Shown piece after piece: positions 29,161-37,385 of a stretch of DNA of 64,000 nt. The number at the start of each line of letters is the position of its first letter. Positions within the stretch are counted from its first letter, which is position 1. The translations under genes were made by a program, and so were the position numbers. The notes beneath the pieces were generated by a model, which was not told the DNA's origin, did no database searches, and worked only from the letters and a program-made list of their open reading frames with translations. This stretch comes from an uncultured Aquimarina sp. (GTDB lineage Bacteria > Bacteroidota > Bacteroidia > Flavobacteriales > Flavobacteriaceae), in NCBI GenBank assembly GCA_947502885.1, contig CANNBP010000021.1, positions 21,954 through 85,953 on the forward strand. The letters are read 5' to 3'.

Positions 29161-29688
29161 ATGAAACCAACTTATAGAAAAATATTAATAATTATTCCAA
29201 TGATTTTAATCCTTGGCTATATAGTTTTTGACTGGAATAAGGTTGGTGGTAAAAGTTTTGAAGAAACTGGAACGAATTTCACAAAATCATTCAACGCTGA
29301 AAGGAAAAAAATGAACCTACCAGTAATTCCTGACAACTGGAAGAACTTAAGTCCGTTGAAATATAAAGTACAAACTTGGCAAAACCCTAATTCAAATTTA
29401 CCCTCTCATTTCGAAAAAACTGTCTTCGCCACATATGAAACGGCAGAATTTGAAAAAGAGATTGATAAATATAATTTAAAGAAAATTGGAGAAAAATACT
29501 ATCAATTAGTAATTGAGTTTTCAAAAACTGAAAATGAATGGACTTGTTTATTAAGAGAAGTACTTCCAAATCCAAAAGAAGAAAATAAAAAACATTTCAG
29601 AGACACAGGAACAATGATTTCCGAATTGACCATTGAACAAGCAAATGACACTCTGAAAAAATATGGAATTAAACGACTGAATTATTAA
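29161..29688 (+). CDS. hypothetical membrane-anchored protein
   Basis: N-terminal TM helix; ORF fills cassette S-T. Confidence 0.55.
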   Translation: MKPTYRKILIIIPMILILGYIVFDWNKVGGKSFEETGTNFTKSFNAERKKMNLPVIPDNWKNLSPLKYKVQTWQNPNSNLPSHFEKTVFATYETAEFEKEIDKYNLKKIGEKYYQLVIEFSKTENEWTCLLREVLPNPKEENKKHFRDTGTMISELTIEQANDTLKKYGIKRLNY

Positions 29689-29692
29689 AAAC

Positions 29693-29833
29693 TTGCTCTA
29701 ACACCGTTGCCTAATTAATTACTAGAGTTTTTAAGCTACCAATTGGAAAAATTCTCCGAATTTCCTTCAGATTCGTCCCCTTTTGCTATCTTAGTTGCTA
29801 ATTGCAACTAACCACATACAAACATGTTCTACC
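29693..29833 (+). repeat. attC-like site T
   Basis: R'' TTGCTCTAAC vs start GTTAGAGTAA (29143); right arm CACATACAAACATGTTCTAC. Confidence 0.75.
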
Positions 29834-29855
29834 CCATTTGAAAAAAGCATCGCGA

Positions 29856-30407
29856 ATGACATTAGACAAACTACTAACCGAATTTTATATAGCAAATGGA
29901 ATTCCTAAAAATGGCGGAATTGAAGAAGATACTTTCAAAATGAAAGTCTTCTTTATAAATTTGACTTTACCGAATCCTAAATTCCGAAAAGAATTGACTC
30001 ATATTCACGATATTCAACACGTGCTGAATAAATGTGATACTTCTTGGAAAGGCGAAGGGTTTATTTCTGGCTGGGAAATTGGAACTGGATTATGGAAAAA
30101 GTTCCCGATTAATCTTTTCATATTTTGGGCATTTGGATATAGTTTATGGTTATATCCAAAATCGGTATTTAAAGGTTTTAAAAAAGGTCTGAACAACGTG
30201 GGAATTATCGATTTAGGATTAAGCAAATCGGAATTTATGAAATTAGAGTTTAACCAATTAGTAGAAATAACTAAAAAAGAAAAAAATATTGAAATGGGAA
30301 TTTGGCAGTGGACTGAATTTTTATTTTGGTCGTTTATAAGTCAATTAGTTTTACTCTTTCCTTTTATATTAGGAATTATTGGACTGATTTGGATAATCAG
30401 AACGTAA
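29856..30407 (+). CDS. hypothetical protein with C-terminal TM (Coq4-like HDIQHVL motif, weak)
   Basis: ELTHIHDIQHVLNKCDTSWKGEGFISGWEIG. Confidence 0.5.
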   Translation: MTLDKLLTEFYIANGIPKNGGIEEDTFKMKVFFINLTLPNPKFRKELTHIHDIQHVLNKCDTSWKGEGFISGWEIGTGLWKKFPINLFIFWAFGYSLWLYPKSVFKGFKKGLNNVGIIDLGLSKSEFMKLEFNQLVEITKKEKNIEMGIWQWTEFLFWSFISQLVLLFPFILGIIGLIWIIRT

Positions 30408-30411
30408 AAAC

Positions 30412-30557
30412 GATGCAGAACAATGTTATATCATCATAGCAGTTAAGTGATTAATCGAATGGTTGCTGTATTTTTAGTAAGGCGCAATGCTTGCAGAAAT
30501 ATCGAAAAACAGAGTAACATTTTGCTCTGCTACGACACATATATTAAACGCTAGCCT
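30412..30557 (+). repeat. attC-like site U (R' GCTAGCC)
   Basis: GATGCAGAAC ... CTACGACACATATATTAAACGCTAGCC. Confidence 0.7.
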
Positions 30558-30566
30558 ATATAAAGT

Positions 30567-31115
30567 ATGATAGAAAGTATTGACGAATTAAAACAAACTT
30601 TAGAATCAATTATTCTTTCAGGGCCTTTAATGGAAGTAAATTTCTATCAGGTTAATGATAGCTTTTTCGAATTCTCAAACGAAGGTATTTGGATAATCGA
30701 TACTGGAATTGAACTGAAATTTCCATCTGGAATTATTTCCGCTGCTTGGAATTCTAAGCTTGAATGCTATGTTATCGAAAACAAATCCGTGAAAACTATA
30801 TACGGACAAGATAATTTACATCAACTAGACAATAAAAACATCTCTAAATTTAAAAAACACGTTGGATTAAATGTTGTGGATTCCAGTTTTAAAAGTATGG
30901 AATTTGAGTATGTTGTGGACTACACAATGCGAACGGAAAAAGAAGAGCGTTTTGTTGAACTAATTCTTGAGTTTCAGAATAAATCCAAAATCCAAATAGC
31001 ATTTATAAACTATTCGCTGGAAGAAAACAAGGGGCCTGATAACTTTTCGTTTAACATCATAACAGAATTACTAATCTCTACAAAAAAGATTATGGAAATA
31101 AAAAACGTAAGCTAA
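30567..31115 (+). CDS. hypothetical protein
   Basis: ORF fills cassette U-V. Confidence 0.6.
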   Translation: MIESIDELKQTLESIILSGPLMEVNFYQVNDSFFEFSNEGIWIIDTGIELKFPSGIISAAWNSKLECYVIENKSVKTIYGQDNLHQLDNKNISKFKKHVGLNVVDSSFKSMEFEYVVDYTMRTEKEERFVELILEFQNKSKIQIAFINYSLEENKGPDNFSFNIITELLISTKKIMEIKNVS

Positions 31116-31283
31116 TACTATATTATGTGATCATAGCGGTCAAGTAATAAATCAAAAGGTTATTATATTTTTGGTAAAGCGCGATGCTTGCAAAAAGAAA
31201 AAGTTAACAACCAATGCGTAAAAAAAGTTGATGGCTTGGTTACATTTTACCTCGCTACGACACATATATTAAACATTGTATCA
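31109..31283 (+). repeat. attC-like site V, altered boxes
   Basis: AAGCTAATAC ... CTACGACACATATATTAAACATTGTATC; family of L/Q/U. Confidence 0.7.
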
Positions 31284-31296
31284 CATAAACTCATCA

Positions 31297-31722
31297 ATGA
31301 TCAATTCAAAACTAAAATATTCTGAATCACACCCTTTAAAAGCTGGATTGATGAATGAAAAACTCATATCAAAACAAGAGTTTATAAAAAAATTCGAAGA
31401 ATTTCCTTGGGAAAAACTATTAGAAAAGCAACTAAATGCTAAGGATGAAAATATTCATAACTCTCCTTCTCTGAATATCGAAAACAATGAAGGGAACGGA
31501 ATATCTGTTTCAATAGTAGGAGAATTAAATGATTATGAATTTTATGTTTGTTATAAAAGACCAATAACTCGAAAGAAAAAAAAGTGGTTTGGACTCGTTG
31601 AATATGACTATTATGATAAAGATTTCTGTAGCATAATTCCAGAGCAAACAAAAAATGATGCACTCGAAGCTTTTTTATACTTCTATGATGGGAATTTAGA
31701 AAAATTAGAGGAAAGATGGTAA
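31297..31722 (+). CDS. hypothetical protein
   Basis: ORF fills cassette V-W. Confidence 0.6.
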   Translation: MINSKLKYSESHPLKAGLMNEKLISKQEFIKKFEEFPWEKLLEKQLNAKDENIHNSPSLNIENNEGNGISVSIVGELNDYEFYVCYKRPITRKKKKWFGLVEYDYYDKDFCSIIPEQTKNDALEAFLYFYDGNLEKLEERW

Positions 31723-31730
31723 AATAAACG

Positions 31731-31907
31731 ATTTGATAACATCATATATGCGCTCATAGCAGTCAAGTAATAAATCGAAAGGTCTTTGTATATTTATGAA
31801 GGCGCAATGTTTACAAAAAGTAAAAGTTAGCAACTAATGCGCAGAAAAAGTCGATGGCTAGGTAACATTTTACCCTGCTACGACACATATAGTAAACATT
31901 ATACATC
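31731..31907 (+). repeat. attC-like site W, altered R' (ATTATAC)
   Basis: ATTTGATAAC ... CTACGACACATATAGTAAACATTATAC. Confidence 0.7.
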
Positions 31908-31921
31908 ATAAACAACAAGAA

Positions 31922-33049
31922 ATGACTATTAATGAGCTAATCAAAAAAATTGAAAATAGCACTGCAACCAAGAATCAAATAGTGCAATTTTTTGATCATT
32001 TTGAAGATGTCAAATCTATTAATCTATCAAAACATCCAATATGGTTATACTTTCTAAATGATTCGAACTCTGATTCAGATATACTAGAGTTATGTGAAAT
32101 TTTGAACTCTAAAGGAGGAAATATATTCGAAAGAAATAAATACGGAGAGACAATATTTCATTTCAGATTAGAGCGTTTAAAAAATCGACGTTTAATTACA
32201 GAAACCGCTATAAAAGAAATATTTTGTTCTTTAAAGGATGTAAATCTAGTAGAAAAAGAAGATAAATCTTTATGGTACTACTGTTTTTATTATGAACTGA
32301 CTGAAAAAGAAATTCTCAATTGTTTAAAACTTTATCATGATTGTAAAGGAGACTTACTAAAAAATGGAAATACTGGAACTATATTTCATTATGCCGCTAG
32401 AATTTCAAGCGTAGATATTTGGGAATTTGCTAAGTCTGTTACAAACCTTGATTCAATTGGAGACTATATCGAAAATCATATATGGGACACATTTGTTATA
32501 GATGCAAATGATGATCTTCATAAAAGAATCGAATTTACTAAATATATCATTCGTGAAAAAATTCCTCATAAAATTTGGGGACTTGATACGTTATTGTATG
32601 CGATGAGAGACGAAGATGAATCCCTTTTTAATTTAATTATCGAAAGTGGATTTCACCCCAATCCAGATGATTATTGGCAAGTTCTAACTGGTACAACAAA
32701 CAAAAAATTTCTGAAAAAGTTAAACGACCTCGGTATCCATGAGAATCAAGAATCTTTTGATTCCGAAACGGAGATGGATAAAGTGATTACTAATAGAATT
32801 ATTATCGAATGCAGCGATAAATCCATTGAACTAGAATTCGAAAATAATCAACCTGATTGGGAAGACCTATATAATAGCTTGGAAATTATTCATGATAAAG
32901 AACCTAATCAATATGAAGAAAACGGAATACAAGTTGGACACATTGTTACTGATTTAAAATTTGATAAGGTTGTAAAATTGATAGTTGAAGACGCTGGATT
33001 AATTTCTGATGAGTTATCTCAAATTTTACATCAAAACCTTAGTAATTAG
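31922..33049 (+). CDS. hypothetical protein with ankyrin-like repeats
   Basis: GETIFHFRLERL / GTIFHYAARISS repeat pattern. Confidence 0.5.
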   Translation: MTINELIKKIENSTATKNQIVQFFDHFEDVKSINLSKHPIWLYFLNDSNSDSDILELCEILNSKGGNIFERNKYGETIFHFRLERLKNRRLITETAIKEIFCSLKDVNLVEKEDKSLWYYCFYYELTEKEILNCLKLYHDCKGDLLKNGNTGTIFHYAARISSVDIWEFAKSVTNLDSIGDYIENHIWDTFVIDANDDLHKRIEFTKYIIREKIPHKIWGLDTLLYAMRDEDESLFNLIIESGFHPNPDDYWQVLTGTTNKKFLKKLNDLGIHENQESFDSETEMDKVITNRIIIECSDKSIELEFENNQPDWEDLYNSLEIIHDKEPNQYEENGIQVGHIVTDLKFDKVVKLIVEDAGLISDELSQILHQNLSN

Positions 33050-33062
33050 GAAAATTTGAAAC

Positions 33063-33220
33063 GGCGTACAACACTATGTTCTATGAATTTTTTTTTTTTC
33101 AAGGATAAATTTTTAAAATTAGATATTTTGTTTTTTAATTATCTCATAGTAATGATATTGTATTATTGAATTGTTAATAATTCTGATAGGATTATTAATA
33201 CTTCGACCAATAGCCTTTTA
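33063..33220 (-). mobile_element. attC R'' (GGCGTACAAC) followed by a noncoding-end remnant of the IS1111-like element
   Basis: Matches 26120-26260 (GATATTTTGTTTTTTAATTATCTCAT.. TTGAATTGTTAATAATTC.GATAGGATTATTAATACTTC). Confidence 0.75.
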
Positions 33221-33246
33221 AAAAGTCTAAATTCAAAATAAAAACT

Positions 33247-33960
33247 ATGAATTTTTGCCTAAACTGTAATACCGAAATAACTCAAAATTATTGCCAAATT
33301 TGTGGCAACCCAAAATCATTAAAACGAATTGACGGAAAATATATTACTACTGAGATAAGTAGTGTTTTAAATTTTGATAAAGGTATATTTTATACAATTA
33401 AAGAGCTGATTATAAAGCCTGGAAGTACTGTTAGAAAATTTATACTTGAAGATAGGAATAGACTTGTAAAACCAATAATTTTTATCATTATTAGTTCATT
33501 GATTTATTCCGTTTTAAGACAATTTTTAAAGTTTGAAGATGATTATATCTACTTTGATGATTCGATAAAATCAACTTCATCATCAATATTTATCTGGATA
33601 ACTAACAATTATGGTTATGGTAATTTAATAATGGGGCTTTTTATAGCACTTTGGGTTAAAATTCTATTTAGAAAGTATGGCTATAATTATTACGAAATTC
33701 TCATACTATTATGTTTTATAATGGGAATTGGAATGATAATTCTAGCTGCCTTTGGAACTATTGAAGGATTGACAGAACTTAAAACGTTGCAGTATGGAGG
33801 GTTATTATTTATAATTTATTCCACTTGGGGAATTGGACAATTTTTTAACAGTAAAAAAGTCTCAAGCTATATAAAAGCATTTGTTTCTTATCTTTTAGGT
33901 ATGATAACGTTTACGATTGGAATACTCATAATTGGAAAAATAATTGATTTAATGATTTAA
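33247..33960 (+). CDS. DUF3667-like protein (zinc ribbon + TM helices)
   Basis: CLNCNTEITQNYCQICGNPK ... ILEDRNRLVKPIIFIIISSLIYS. Confidence 0.8.
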   Translation: MNFCLNCNTEITQNYCQICGNPKSLKRIDGKYITTEISSVLNFDKGIFYTIKELIIKPGSTVRKFILEDRNRLVKPIIFIIISSLIYSVLRQFLKFEDDYIYFDDSIKSTSSSIFIWITNNYGYGNLIMGLFIALWVKILFRKYGYNYYEILILLCFIMGIGMIILAAFGTIEGLTELKTLQYGGLLFIIYSTWGIGQFFNSKKVSSYIKAFVSYLLGMITFTIGILIIGKIIDLMI

Positions 33961-34386
33961 AAAGGAGCAGTCCACAAAACCCATACACAATACTGCACAT
34001 AGCAAAGCCTTTACTACACATTTTGAGCTAAATATTTATATTAATACCAATCCGGGGCGTATCACTTATCACCCACTCTACGTTTCTTATAAAGGATGTT
34101 GGCTACAATATAACATAGACACAAAAGGAAATTTATCTATAAGAATTGCACCAAAGCGTTTAGGAGAATTAGTATTAAGAACATCAAATGTAGATATATT
34201 AACTGAATTCCTATATTAATGTCATCAGACTTGAGTTATATATCTGTTTTAGAAATAATAGGTTTTTGAAAGTTTCAGATGTAAATTCTTTAGAATTTGT
34301 TTGCTATGATTCGAAAAGTATAAATATTGAAGACAATAAAAAAATTCGAGTATTTAATGATTAAAGAATAGAATAAAACACCTCAA

Positions 34387-34558
34387 CTATCAACATGTAT
34401 AAACTATAGCTAGTAAGAGATAAACTGAAAGATTTGTACTCATTTATAAGGACCTTCAAGTTTTTAAATTTTGCTTTTAAAATTGATCCGTTTAAAATGA
34501 AAAGTCGATTTTTTGTTTAATCCGAAAAGTATCTTTTTATACACAAACAGTTGTCTGC
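34387..34558 (+). repeat. attC-like site Z (family of E)
   Basis: ATCAACATGTATAAACTATAGCTAGTAAG ... TATACACAAACAGTTGTCTGC. Confidence 0.65.
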
Positions 34559-34678
34559 AATTTGAAAGCTACATTAAAGAAGTAACTTAACTAATTGAAA
34601 AATATGCTTTACTCATTTTAGTTTGACAAACTCAAAACTCATTTATAGTTTTGAAAAACAGACGAATACATATTTAAA

Positions 34679-35647
34679 ATGAAAAAATACAATCTCTACA
34701 TATTAACTATTATAATTTTGACATCCTGTTCACCCTTAAAGAACAACACTTCTAACAACAATGAAAAATTAGATATAGTTACGTTTAATAAAGGTGTCAC
34801 TATTTTTGAAATAATTGATGAATTAAGTATTGATTGGGAATTAAAAAGACTTGATACTTTAAAACAAAATGAAAAAGTCAAGTATGATTTTTTAAAAAAT
34901 GAAAAAGAAGAAATTCTAGAGTTAGCTCTTGATCAATTTAGAAAAGTAATACAAGACTATCCAAACTCTGAACTTTATCACAAGGCTCTTTACAATCTTG
35001 CTCATATCAGTTCTTTGTTGAACTATGAAGAAGATGAAATTAAATATCTTGAAATGATTTTAAACGGTAATGCAAACGATAGAGAAAATAGTGGTAGAAG
35101 CGGAATAATGGATAACCTATATGCAAACTTTAAAAATGAAGCAAGTAAAAGGCTAACTGAAATTTATATTAAAAAAAGAGATTATAAAACTGCTTTAGCA
35201 TATAAAAAGCTTAATGAAAAATATCCTTTACAACATTTTTGTGGAAATGCTTTTGCTGCAGATGAAATTTACAATGCAAAACTGTATGCTAAAATCTATG
35301 ATGGAATTGGGGAAAATAAAAAAGCTCTCAATTATCTGTTACCTCATATATTTGATAACGGATTAGCAAATAACTCAGGTTTAATCGCTTTAACAATAGA
35401 ATTGTTGAAAAAAAACTTTGACCAATCCTTAATAAAAAAGAACTTTGAAAAATCAATTAATGAAGTTTATTCAAAAATCAAGAAAGATGGGAAAGATGAA
35501 TTGACCAACTATTTTATAAAATATTTTGATATTGAAATTGGAGTACCAAGTTGGACTTTAAATTTCGAAAGTGATAGTGATAAAATAAAATCTAAATTAG
35601 AAAAATCAATTCGAGAATCTGAATTTTATAAGATGCTAAACAAATAA
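34679..35647 (+). CDS. TPR-like lipoprotein
   Basis: LTSCSPLKN lipobox; FRKVIQDYPNSELYHKALYNLAHIS. Confidence 0.65.
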   Translation: MKKYNLYILTIIILTSCSPLKNNTSNNNEKLDIVTFNKGVTIFEIIDELSIDWELKRLDTLKQNEKVKYDFLKNEKEEILELALDQFRKVIQDYPNSELYHKALYNLAHISSLLNYEEDEIKYLEMILNGNANDRENSGRSGIMDNLYANFKNEASKRLTEIYIKKRDYKTALAYKKLNEKYPLQHFCGNAFAADEIYNAKLYAKIYDGIGENKKALNYLLPHIFDNGLANNSGLIALTIELLKKNFDQSLIKKNFEKSINEVYSKIKKDGKDELTNYFIKYFDIEIGVPSWTLNFESDSDKIKSKLEKSIRESEFYKMLNK

Positions 35648-35651
35648 AAAC

Positions 35652-35785
35652 TACACACAATAATGGTTATAAGCAACAGCGTGTTCTCGCCTAATTCTTA
35701 AAATTCTTTACAGATTTTCAGTTTGCTGTAAACTTCTAAAGTTAAGCGCTAATCCATGCAAGCACTTATTGCCAAAACATTTTAT
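35652..35785 (+). repeat. attC-like site AA, altered R'
   Basis: ACACACAATAATGGTTATAAGCAACAGCG ... GCACTTATTGCCAAAACATTTT. Confidence 0.55.
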
Positions 35786-35834
35786 AAAATAGTTGGGTAA
35801 TTCACATATTTCTAAAAAAATCTGCTCTACCAAA

Positions 35835-36176
35835 ATGAAAAAAATAAATTTTAATAACAAAAAATTTTCTTTGATTGAAAATTCTGAAAAAGGAACAGTT
35901 AATTCTGATACCATATTTGAATATAAGCAAGATAAAGAGTTGGTAACGGCCGAATATTATGGAGGGTCTGTTAAGTACGGAAAAATAATTGCAGTTCTTA
36001 ACAAGGATAAATTAGATATGCGTTATCAATGCGTTACTTCTGATAACGAATTAAAAACAGGAAAGGCTATTGCTGAGGTATCTATTTCGAAGAATGGGAA
36101 AATAAGGCTTAAATTAAATTGGGAATGGCTCGACGGCAAAAATGAAAAGGGAGTTTCTGAATACATAGAAAACTAA
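35835..36176 (+). CDS. hypothetical protein (n-acetylglutamate synthase-like)
   Basis: VTAEYYGGSVKYGKIIAVLNKDKLDMRYQCVT. Confidence 0.55.
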   Translation: MKKINFNNKKFSLIENSEKGTVNSDTIFEYKQDKELVTAEYYGGSVKYGKIIAVLNKDKLDMRYQCVTSDNELKTGKAIAEVSISKNGKIRLKLNWEWLDGKNEKGVSEYIEN

Positions 36177-36183
36177 AAACTCC

Positions 36184-36277
36184 CCATAACAATGATAGAC
36201 TTAATTAACTCGCCAATACATGGGAAAATCCTTACTGATTTTTCGTAACAAAACATACAGCTATCATTATTGGTAAC
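36184..36277 (+). repeat. attC-like site BB, altered R'
   Basis: ATAACAATGATAG ... CTATCATTATTGGTAAC. Confidence 0.55.
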
Positions 36278-36449
36278 TTTCTATAATTCTTAAAAAATTA
36301 AAAGTTGAGTAGTTAAAAAGATTTTTCAATACACTATTTATTAGTTAGAATGAAACAACAACAAAATGAACAATTTAATTTTAATATTAAAAAGATCTGT
36401 GTTTTGAGTTAGTAGTTTAAAACATTGAGAAATTGTAAAAAACAATAGT

Positions 36450-36622
36450 CTTTAAAGTTATATATAATCGTAGCTACTAGGTGATCCATCAAAAGGTTAT
36501 TGTATATTTTGGTGAGGTGCAATGCTGACTGAGTAGCAAAGTTAGCAATCAATGTGCAGAAAAATCAAAAAGTAAGGTAACAATTTACTCTGGTACGACA
36601 TATATATAGTAAACGTTGACTA
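36450..36622 (+). repeat. attC-like site CC (family of L/Q)
   Basis: Degenerate R'' AGTTATATATAATCGTAGC ... GTACGACATATATATAGTAAACGTTGAC. Confidence 0.65.
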
Positions 36623-36666
36623 TAATTGACCAATAGAAAAGAATAAAAACCATTCTAATACATATT

Positions 36667-37236
36667 ATGATAAACCTCACTATAAATCTAAATGCCAAAT
36701 TACAGCCAATGCACCGTCATGATTTGGAAGATGAGTTACAAGAAAAACTCGAAAAATTAGGATCTACAGCAGCAACTACTGGTGGTGGAACTTTACAAGA
36801 ACCAAACGGAGAAATAGCATCATGTGACATAGAACTACAAATTACTGATGATTCTGAAAAAAATATCAAGGAAATTACAGAAGTAATAGAAACTATACTA
36901 GCACCAATAGGCTCAAAATTAATCATTTATCCAGAAGATGAAAACGCAGATGTTAAGAAGATTCCTTTTGGTAACCATCAAGGTTTGGGATTGTATTTAA
37001 ACGGTAAAGATCTAGATAATGAAATCTATAAAAATTGTGACGTCAATTTTGTTTATCAAGAAATAGAACGTCTTTTAGGCGATTTTGAAATAGGTCATAT
37101 TACTAGTTACTGGGAAGGAGAAGAAACCGCTCTTTACTTATATGGAAAAAGTTTTGATGAAATGCATAATCGTATCAAGCCTTTGCTTGATGATTATCCT
37201 TTGTGCCAAAAATGTCGAGTTGTCAGAATAGCATAA
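36667..37236 (+). CDS. hypothetical protein
   Basis: ORF in last recognisable cassette. Confidence 0.65.
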   Translation: MINLTINLNAKLQPMHRHDLEDELQEKLEKLGSTAATTGGGTLQEPNGEIASCDIELQITDDSEKNIKEITEVIETILAPIGSKLIIYPEDENADVKKIPFGNHQGLGLYLNGKDLDNEIYKNCDVNFVYQEIERLLGDFEIGHITSYWEGEETALYLYGKSFDEMHNRIKPLLDDYPLCQKCRVVRIA

Positions 37237-37256
37237 GCTAAACTTTTATATAAAAA

Positions 37257-37268
37257 CGTAGTCAACAA
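37257..37268 (+). repeat. distal R'' half-site (array end)
   Basis: CGTAGTCAAC vs start GTTGACTATA (36615), 8/10; no clear right arm. Confidence 0.5.
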
Positions 37269-37385
37269 GAATTAACTATATACAACAATTAAAATATGAA
37301 ATACGCTTATAATCTGTTAAAAAAACGTAGTCAAAAATATATTACAGTCGACTAAATTATCCATTCAAAGTGTTCGCTCGTTTTT

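Larger units (their letters stand above)
3790..37270 (+). mobile_element. integron-like gene cassette array (~25 cassettes)
   Basis: Series of attC-like hairpin sites separating co-oriented genes; cassette-start boxes complementary to R'' at the same cassette's end; adjacent tyrosine recombinase. Confidence 0.8.

Noticed and set aside
5984-36622. MITE or REP-type dispersed repeats instead of attC sites
   Set aside because: The sites differ widely in sequence and length, and the end boxes pair with the start of the same cassette across unrelated genes, which transposed repeats would not predict.
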